DNA from: Pelagibacteraceae bacterium AG-430-P08
GTDB lineage: Bacteria; Pseudomonadota; Alphaproteobacteria; Pelagibacterales; Pelagibacteraceae
DNA length: 64,000 nucleotides
NCBI GenBank assembly: GCA_003212925.1
Contig: QCOL01000005.1
Span: 1 to 64,000 of the forward strand
Direction: 5' to 3'
Program-made: the position numbers and the translations under genes
Shown here: one piece after another, positions 58,932 through 64,000 of the stretch
Position numbering within the stretch: the first letter of the stretch is position 1
Layout: the number at the start of each line of letters is the position of its first letter
Notes under the pieces: model-generated
What the model saw: only the letters and a program-made list of their open reading frames with translations
The model's database searches: none
What the model was told of the DNA's origin: nothing

Positions 58932-59708
58932 ATGAAAAAACTTAAACTGTTTGCTCTAGCAGCGCTAGCCCTAGTGGGTTATGCAGGTGTTGCTAACGCA
59001 GCAGACGCAACGATGTTAGCTCAGGATGACTTTGTTGGAATATCTTTTTGGATAATTTCAATGGGTATGTTAGCGGCTACAGCTTTCTTCTTCATGGAGA
59101 GAGGTACTGTTAACCCTGCGTGGAAAACATCAGTAACTGTTGCAGGTCTTGTAACTGGTATTGCTTTCATTCACTATATGTACATGAGAGAAGTATGGGT
59201 TGCTACAGGTGACTCACCAACAGTATACAGATATATTGACTGGTTAATTACTGTGCCATTACAGATGGTAGAATTCTACTTAATTCTAGTAGCAGTAAGA
59301 AAAGCAAATTCTGGAATGTTCTGGAGATTGTTAATCGGTTCATTAGTAATGTTAATCGGAGGATACTTAGGAGAAGCTGGATACATCAATGCTACACTTG
59401 GTTTTGTAATCGGTATGGCTGGATGGATTTACATTCTATATGAAATATTCTCTGGTGAAGCTGGAAGAGCTGCTGCTAAAAGCGGTAACAAAGCTCTAGT
59501 AACTGCGTTCGGTGCAATGAGAATGATTGTAACTGTAGGTTGGGCTATTTATCCATTAGGTTATGTATTTGGTTACCTAACAGGTGGTGTAGATGCTAAC
59601 TCATTAAACGTTGTTTACAACTTAGCTGACTTCATTAACAAAATTGCATTCGGTCTAGTAATCTGGGCTGCTGCAATGAGTTCTGGAGCTGGTGCAAGAA
59701 GCAGATAA
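58932..59708 (+). CDS. proteorhodopsin, blue-absorbing type
   Basis: This is a retinal-binding light-driven proton pump in the inner membrane. The 258-aa protein has a cleavable-looking signal (MKKLKLFALAALALVGYAGVANA) and seven helices. The pump residues are present with a +6 offset from GPR numbering: H81, the proton acceptor D103, donor E114 and the retinal lysine K237 in LADFINKIAFG. The tuning position 105 equivalent is Q111 (TVPLQMVEF), which marks a blue-absorbing form. Retinal synthesis genes are not in the window. A terminator follows directly, and the ferredoxin gene lies beyond it. Confidence 0.97.
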   Translation: MKKLKLFALAALALVGYAGVANAADATMLAQDDFVGISFWIISMGMLAATAFFFMERGTVNPAWKTSVTVAGLVTGIAFIHYMYMREVWVATGDSPTVYRYIDWLITVPLQMVEFYLILVAVRKANSGMFWRLLIGSLVMLIGGYLGEAGYINATLGFVIGMAGWIYILYEIFSGEAGRAAAKSGNKALVTAFGAMRMIVTVGWAIYPLGYVFGYLTGGVDANSLNVVYNLADFINKIAFGLVIWAAAMSSGAGARSR

Positions 59709-59732
59709 TTACTAAGTAATTAAAATAATTTT

Positions 59733-59772
59733 AGGGCGAGTATGTTTTTACATACTTGCCCTATTTTTTTTG
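59733..59772 (+). terminator. Rho-independent terminator after proteorhodopsin
   Basis: A 14-bp stem (TAGGGCGAGTATGT with ACATACTTGCCCTA, one G-T pair) with a four-T loop is followed by an eight-T run. It lies about 25 bases after the proteorhodopsin stop and 18 bases before the ferredoxin ATG, so it separates a highly expressed gene from its redox neighbours or lets only partial read-through. Confidence 0.92.
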
Positions 59773-59790
59773 ATCCCTATATTCAATTAA

Positions 59791-60111
59791 ATGGCAAAAA
59801 TAACATACATAACTTCTGATAATCAAACTCATACAGTTGAGGTGCAAAATGGTCTTACTGTTATGGAGGGAGCTGTTCAAAATGATATTCCTGGTATCGA
59901 TGCAGATTGTGGTGGAGGGATGGCGTGTGCAACCTGCCATGTTTATGTCAAAGAAGATTGGTTTAATAAAATTCCAAAAAAAGAAGATGGAGAAGATGAT
60001 ATGTTAGATATGGCATTTGAACCAAAAACAAATAGTAGGCTAAGTTGTCAAATAATTGTTTCAGATGAATTAGATGGACTTGAAGTAAACATACCATCCA
60101 AACAAGCTTAA
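59791..60111 (+). CDS. [2Fe-2S] ferredoxin, adrenodoxin/ISC type
   Basis: The 106-aa protein has the plant/adrenodoxin-type fold with the cluster ligands in [17 protein letters not shown] (C-x5-C-x2-C) and a fourth Cys in SRLSCQIIV near residue 90. The [20 protein letters not shown] segment is typical of the vertebrate-type/Isc ferredoxins. It carries electrons between an NADPH-linked reductase, encoded directly after it with no gap, and an unknown acceptor. It is downstream of proteorhodopsin, the arrangement also known from cultured Pelagibacter. Confidence 0.93.
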   Translation: MAKITYITSDNQTHTVEVQNGLTVMEGAVQNDIPGIDADCGGGMACATCHVYVKEDWFNKIPKKEDGEDDMLDMAFEPKTNSRLSCQIIVSDELDGLEVNIPSKQA

Positions 60112-61128
60112 ATGAAAAAAACTGATGCATTAATTATTGGAGCAGGTCCAACAGGACTCTTTACTGCTCATCAATTAAAATTAATTGGATTAGATTGTGA
60201 AATAGTTGATAATTTAGATAAAGTTGGAGGGCAATGTATTGAACTTTATCCTGATAAGCCAATTTATGATATACCTGCAGTGCCCGAATGTACAGGCGAA
60301 GAACTTACTAATAATTTATTAAATCAATTAAAACCTTTTGATATCAAATTTCATTTAAGTGAAAGAGTCGAAGAAGTTAAAAAAGAAGATAATGATTGGT
60401 TAGTAAAAACTAGCGGCGGGAATTCTTTTTTGACACCAAATGTAATTATTGCAGGTGGTGTCGGATCATTTGAACCTAGAAAATTTTCACCAAAAGAGTG
60501 TGAAAAATTTGAAAATAAATCGTTGTTTTATTCAGTAAAAGATAAAAACATATTCAAAGGAAAAACAGTTTCAATTTTCGGAGGTGGAGATAGTGCATTA
60601 GATTGGGCCATTGAGCTATCAAAAGAATCTAAAGTTAACTTGATACACAGACGAGATGAATTTAGAGGTGCACAAGCTACTGTTGATAAAATGCACGCAT
60701 TAGTAAAAGACGGTAAAATTAATCTTTTTACTAAATATCAAATGGCAAATGTTCATGGAGAACAAACTCTAGAGAGCATTGATATCAAACATGATAATGA
60801 TGAAATAAAAAACTTAAAGACTGAACATGTTTTAGGTTTTTTTGGTCTTATTATGCAACTAGGACCAATTGCTAATTGGGGACTTAATCTGAATAAAAAA
60901 ACTATAGAGGTAGATACTGAAAAATTTGAAACTAATCAAAAAGGTATTTATGCAGTGGGTGATATCTGTAATTATCCTGGTAAATTAAAACTAATCTTGT
61001 CAGGTTTCCATGAAGGAGCTTTAGCAGCAAGAGCATGTTTCAAATTAGCAAGACCTGATGAAAAATATAGATTTGAATTCACAACAACCTCAACAAACTT
61101 ATTGAAAAGACTTGGAAAAAAAGAGTGA
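60112..61128 (+). CDS. TrxR-like ferredoxin-NAD(P) reductase
   Basis: The 338-aa flavoprotein has FAD-binding IIGAGPTGLFTAHQLK near 7-22, NADP-binding SIFGGGDSALDWAIELS, RRDEFRGAQA and the C-terminal YAVGDICNYPGKLKLILSGFHEGALAA. It belongs to the thioredoxin reductase superfamily, but I see no CxxC in the pyridine-nucleotide domain, so it should not reduce thioredoxin. This is the pattern of TrxR-like ferredoxin-NADP reductases (YumC type), with the preceding ferredoxin as its natural partner. Older annotations may call it thioredoxin reductase. Confidence 0.9.
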   Translation: MKKTDALIIGAGPTGLFTAHQLKLIGLDCEIVDNLDKVGGQCIELYPDKPIYDIPAVPECTGEELTNNLLNQLKPFDIKFHLSERVEEVKKEDNDWLVKTSGGNSFLTPNVIIAGGVGSFEPRKFSPKECEKFENKSLFYSVKDKNIFKGKTVSIFGGGDSALDWAIELSKESKVNLIHRRDEFRGAQATVDKMHALVKDGKINLFTKYQMANVHGEQTLESIDIKHDNDEIKNLKTEHVLGFFGLIMQLGPIANWGLNLNKKTIEVDTEKFETNQKGIYAVGDICNYPGKLKLILSGFHEGALAARACFKLARPDEKYRFEFTTTSTNLLKRLGKKE

Positions 61129-61754
61129 TAGATCTTTACTCAGCTAATACCCCTAATGGCAAAAAAATTAGTATTATGCTTGAGGAAATTGGATTTGACT
61201 ACAAAGTAATCAAAGTTGATATTAATAATGGTGAACAATTTAAAGACGAATTCAAAAAAATAAGTCCTTTAAGTAAAATTCCAGTAATTATTGATCACAA
61301 AAATAAAAAAACTGTTTTTGAGTCTGGAGCAATCCTGATTTATTTAGCCGAGTTAAGTGGAAAATTTTATAATTCTGAAGAAAGATTAGAAATTAATCAG
61401 TGGTTGATGGCTCAAATGGGTTATGTTGGTCCAATGTTAGGACAACATCACCAATTTCATCATTATAATCCTGGAAAAAGTAAATTTGGAGAAGACAGAT
61501 ATTTTAAAATTTCTAAACGAATTTATAAGGAATTAGATGAGAGATTATCACAATCAAAATATTTATCAGGCAGCAACTATACAATTGCAGATATTGGCAC
61601 GTTTCCCTGGATAGCAAGACATGAGTGGCATGATATTGGTCTTAAAAATTATAAAAATCTTACTAGATGGTACGAGGAAATTTCTAAAAGAGACGGTGTA
61701 AAAAAAGGGTTTGCGTTTATGGATAATAAAGAGTTTCCACCCAAACCATATTAG
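61125..61754 (+). CDS. glutathione S-transferase family protein (YfcG-like)
   Basis: The 209-aa protein has an N-terminal thioredoxin-fold domain with SANTPNGKKISIMLEEIGFDY and the KIPVIID/ESGAILIYLAE glutathione-binding elements, and a helical C-terminal domain with SKYLSGSNYTIADIGTFPWIARHEW. The TPNG.K motif resembles the YfcG/Ure2-like group, which acts as a disulphide-bond reductase rather than a classic transferase. It starts at a GTG overlapping the reductase stop (GTGA), so it is translationally coupled to that redox gene. Confidence 0.88.
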   Translation: MIDLYSANTPNGKKISIMLEEIGFDYKVIKVDINNGEQFKDEFKKISPLSKIPVIIDHKNKKTVFESGAILIYLAELSGKFYNSEERLEINQWLMAQMGYVGPMLGQHHQFHHYNPGKSKFGEDRYFKISKRIYKELDERLSQSKYLSGSNYTIADIGTFPWIARHEWHDIGLKNYKNLTRWYEEISKRDGVKKGFAFMDNKEFPPKPY

Positions 61755-61855
61755 TTCATTGAACTAAGCAACCTGAACAAAGATGCAAAAATTCCATGGC
61801 CTGAAACCTCTATGGCAAGAACAATGATAATTATCAAAAGTATTTTTGTATCCAT
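61751..61855 (-). CDS. 34-aa single-helix membrane protein, unrecognised
   Basis: This short ORF is not in the track. It encodes MDTKILLIIIIVLAIEV followed by SGHGIFASLFRLLSSMN, predicting one transmembrane helix and an amphipathic tail. The ATG overlaps the stop of the preceding small ORF by one base (TAATG) and its own stop overlaps the stop of the convergent GST gene by three bases. The overlap chain dksA, small ORF 1, small ORF 2 argues for real translation, but no homologue is known to me. Function unknown. Confidence 0.55.
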   Translation of the reverse strand: MDTKILLIIIIVLAIEVSGHGIFASLFRLLSSMN

Positions 61856-61980
61856 TAACTAAATACAATAAATAACAATATTATCCAAAACAAACCATAA
61901 TAGTAATATATATACTTTTTAGTGAAATAATAAGTTACTGGATTATGAACTTTTTTGGTTTTTTTCTTTTTTTTAGTCAT
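61855..61980 (-). CDS. 41-aa basic membrane protein downstream of dksA, unrecognised
   Basis: The track extends this ORF upstream to 62040, but that part lies inside dksA. The ATG at 61980, overlapping the dksA stop by eight bases, is more likely. The product MTKKKKKTKKVHNPVTYYFTKK has a strongly basic N terminus and a Tyr-rich interface, followed by a single hydrophobic helix (GLFWIILLFIVF). An AAAGG lies about 12 bases upstream. It is probably a single-pass inner-membrane protein with its N terminus inside. Function unknown. Confidence 0.6.
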   Translation of the reverse strand: MTKKKKKTKKVHNPVTYYFTKKYIYYYYGLFWIILLFIVFS

Positions 61981-62497
61981 CTGCGTGAACCTTTTCATCC
62001 TTTTCATGTTTTTCCTGTGCAGCAATAGTATACTTTGCAACTGGTCTTGCCATAAGTCTTTTTAACCCTATAGGTTCAGCAGTATCAAGACAATAACCGT
62101 AAGTGTCATCTTTAATTCTTGTTAAAGCTTTATCGATTTCAGATATCAATTTTATTTGCCTGTTGATTGCTTTCATCTCTACATTTTTATCAGTATATGA
62201 ACTAGCTTGATCAACAATATCTGCCGAAATGCTATTATCATCCATACTACCATTATAGAGAGCCTCATTATTTGCTTTAACTAATTCTTTTCTCCATTCC
62301 TGAAGTTTCATTCTAAAAAATACTTTATGTTTTTCACACATATATTTTTCACTATCCTTTGGAATATAATTTTTTGAAATTTTAATCGGAGCTTTAACAA
62401 TGTCTTTTGGCTTACTAATGACTTTTGATTTAGGTTTATTCTTAGTTTTGCTTTTAATTTTTGAGGTCTTTTTTTTTACTTTGCTTGTTTTAGGCAT
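61973..62497 (-). CDS. dksA: DksA/TraR-family RNA polymerase-binding factor, single-Cys type
   Basis: The 174-aa protein has a Lys-rich N-terminal extension of about 45 residues, the coiled-coil domain (MKLQEWRKELVKANNEALYN) with DxxDxA-like tip residues in SADIVDQAS, and a C-terminal globular part DTYGYCLDTAEPIGLKRLMARPVAKYTIAAQEKHE. Only one of the four zinc-finger Cys remains (YGYC), as known for several alphaproteobacterial DksA proteins that work without zinc. It would act with ppGpp on rRNA and biosynthetic promoters. Two small membrane ORFs overlap its 3' end. Confidence 0.9.
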   Translation of the reverse strand: MPKTSKVKKKTSKIKSKTKNKPKSKVISKPKDIVKAPIKISKNYIPKDSEKYMCEKHKVFFRMKLQEWRKELVKANNEALYNGSMDDNSISADIVDQASSYTDKNVEMKAINRQIKLISEIDKALTRIKDDTYGYCLDTAEPIGLKRLMARPVAKYTIAAQEKHEKDEKVHADD

Positions 62498-62576
62498 TGT
62501 TTAATTTTGAATTCGAGGGAGTATATTCAGCAAAATAGGGGTGTCAAGTAACGTTAATTATTGTAATTATTTACTT

Positions 62577-63899
62577 ATGAATGTTTTAAATAGAAATATA
62601 AATAATATATTTTTAATTTTCCTTTTTTCTCATTTAATAATTTGGACAATAATTCCATCTTTAACAAATAAGAATTTACCCTTAGATACTATTGAAGCTT
62701 TAGCATGGGGAAGCAACTTAGATTGGGGATTTAATAAGCATCCGCCGATGAGTGCTTTTTTTTCGGAGATTTTTTTTCAAATCTTTGGTTCTCAGGATTG
62801 GGCTTATTATCTCTTAAGCCAGATATTTGTTCTGATTGCTTTTTATTATGTTTTTAAATTTGCAAATGAAATTTTAGAGAATATTAAATTAGCTTTGTTA
62901 TCGGTATTTTTATTAGTTTCAATCTATTTTTATAATTTTACCACTCCAGAATTTAATGTGAATGTCTGTCAGCTTCCGTTTTGGTCTTTAGTGGTTTATT
63001 TTTCTTGGAAAATTTATTCCTCTAAAGAAATAAAATTTTCTGATTGTTTTTTAGTTGGGTTATTTGGAGCATTGGGTTTTCTCTCTAAATATTTATTTTT
63101 ATATTTACTGGCATCTATTTTCTTATTATTTTTTTATTTAATTTTTTTTCAAAAGAGGAAAAAATTTGATTTTAAATACTTTGTTATCATTGAGGTATTC
63201 TTAGTTTTATTAGTCCCACATTTTATTTGGCTTTATCAAAATGATTTTATTACGATACTATATGGTATTAAAAGAACAGGCTTGGAAGAATCTGATATTT
63301 TCAATCATATTTATTATCCTATAATGTTCCTGATTAAACAATTAGGGATACTCGTACCATTTTTCTTCTTAATTTTTCTTTTATTAAAAAAGATTAAATT
63401 TAAACTTAATTTTAAAGATAAAAAATTATTTTTTTTAATCACAATAAGTATTTTACCAATTTTATTGATGCTTCTGACATCTATAATCACAGGATCAAAA
63501 GTAAGGACAATGTGGATGACGCCGTTCTATTTATTTTTTGGAGTTCTTTTTATTTATATATTTAAGCTTCAAATAAATTTTAAAAAAATAAATACTTTTT
63601 TGTATAGTTTTTTATTTTTATTTTTCTTATCTCCAGCTCTTTACTCGTATGTATCTATTTCTCAAACCGAAAAACGAACAGATTATCCAGGTAAAGAAAT
63701 TGCAAATAAAACCCAAAAAATATGGAGTCAAGATTTTGAAAAAGAGATACAATTTGTAACTGGAGATGAATGGAAAGCAGGGAATCTTTCTTATCATCTT
63801 AAATCGAGACCAGTATGGGAAGGGTTTTCAATTGATGAAATATTAAAGAAATCATCACAATTTATTTGTATAGATGAAATATGTTTGGGAAGGTATTAG
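62577..63899 (+). CDS. GT39/ArnT-like membrane glycosyltransferase
   Basis: The protein has about 10-12 hydrophobic segments and the GT-C signature region near the N terminus: LPLDTIEALAWGSNLDWGFNKHPPMSAFFSEIF, with the acidic residues of the first loop and the KHPP motif of the dolichyl-phosphate-mannose/ArnT group. Such enzymes transfer sugars from polyprenyl-phosphate donors outside the membrane, for example onto lipid A. I prefer the ATG at 62577 over the GTG at 62541 because the hydrophobic domain starts just after it; neither has a clear ribosome binding site. It is followed by a GT2 gene nine bases later. Confidence 0.82.
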   Translation: MNVLNRNINNIFLIFLFSHLIIWTIIPSLTNKNLPLDTIEALAWGSNLDWGFNKHPPMSAFFSEIFFQIFGSQDWAYYLLSQIFVLIAFYYVFKFANEILENIKLALLSVFLLVSIYFYNFTTPEFNVNVCQLPFWSLVVYFSWKIYSSKEIKFSDCFLVGLFGALGFLSKYLFLYLLASIFLLFFYLIFFQKRKKFDFKYFVIIEVFLVLLVPHFIWLYQNDFITILYGIKRTGLEESDIFNHIYYPIMFLIKQLGILVPFFFLIFLLLKKIKFKLNFKDKKLFFLITISILPILLMLLTSIITGSKVRTMWMTPFYLFFGVLFIYIFKLQINFKKINTFLYSFLFLFFLSPALYSYVSISQTEKRTDYPGKEIANKTQKIWSQDFEKEIQFVTGDEWKAGNLSYHLKSRPVWEGFSIDEILKKSSQFICIDEICLGRY

Positions 63900-63908
63900 A
63901 TAAAACGA

Positions 63909-64000
63909 ATGAAAATAAAAATCTTAATTCCTGTTTATAATGACTGGAAATCAGTTTTTAAAGTATTGGATGAGATAAATAATTTAGATTTAAATATCAA
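63909..64000 (+). CDS. family 2 glycosyltransferase, N-terminal fragment cut by the window edge
   Basis: The frame from the ATG at 63909 reads MKIKILIPVYNDWKSVFKVLDEI and stays open to the window end. ILIPVYNDW is the typical first beta strand of a GT2 domain. With the preceding GT39-like gene nine bases upstream it forms a polyprenyl-phosphate-sugar pair (donor synthesis and transfer), which is a common arrangement. Most of the gene lies outside the window. Confidence 0.7.
   Translation, partial: MKIKILIPVYNDWKSVFKVLDEINNLDLNI

Overview
The window looks like a chromosome segment of a SAR11-type alphaproteobacterium (Candidatus Pelagibacter or a close relative). The evidence is very low G+C, Lys/Ile/Asn-rich proteins, tiny or overlapping gene junctions, alphaproteobacterial gene orders (tol-pal-cpoB-tilS-ftsH-folP-glmM; fba-thiE-efp-suhB; sppA-like-glyQS-ppdK), a TrcR/DUF1013 gene, and a proteorhodopsin followed by ferredoxin and a reductase. 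No phage, insertion sequence, CRISPR array or replication origin was recognised.

Layout. Positions 1-7.5 kb are a cell-surface polysaccharide region: glycosyltransferases, a polytopic membrane protein, an FkbM methyltransferase, gmd and fcl for GDP-L-fucose, a methyltransferase-like/GT2 fusion, and one truncated membrane gene. It stops at an isolated 5S rRNA gene (about 7.63-7.74 kb) with no 16S or 23S beside it. This resembles the SAR11 hypervariable region reported between 23S and 5S rRNA. From 7.75 to 11.5 kb are rpmJ, a 36-aa cytochrome oxidase subunit IV missed by the ORF track, the three-gene proton-translocating transhydrogenase, and a small transaldolase. From 11.5 to 19.7 kb, on the minus strand, are initiator tRNA, rpsU, trcR, rpmE, suhB, efp, thiE and a central-carbon cluster (class I aldolase, pgk, gap, tkt).

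From 19.8 to 35.5 kb, on the plus strand, are a coiled-coil protein and zapA, fau, a YmdB-type phosphoesterase, yebC, a phage-like ruvC, the Tol-Pal envelope system, tilS, ftsH, folP, glmM, thiD and purA. From 35.5 to 58.7 kb are housekeeping genes on both strands: rpoH, rluD, tRNA-Arg, an ABC-2 exporter, tsaC, xseB, two prenyl synthases with dxs, aroC, pdxH, glyQS, ppdK, nadA/nadC, tRNA-Leu, ygfZ, a dihydroorotase, an SMR transporter and prpE.

From 58.9 to 61.8 kb is a light/redox unit: a blue-tuned proteorhodopsin with a strong ribosome binding site, a hairpin-containing leader and its own terminator, then a [2Fe-2S] ferredoxin, a TrxR-like ferredoxin-NADP reductase and a GST-family protein. 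Converging on it is dksA followed by two overlapping small membrane-protein ORFs that I do not recognise. The window ends in another glycosyltransferase pair.

How the genes fit together: proteorhodopsin makes a proton gradient, which the PntAB transhydrogenase can spend on NADPH. The aldolase, Pgk, Gap and Tkt enzymes together with PPDK suit gluconeogenic and pentose-phosphate flow. Tol-Pal, GlmM, FtsH and RpoH maintain the envelope and proteome. The nucleotide-sugar and glycosyltransferase genes decorate the surface and are the most variable part.
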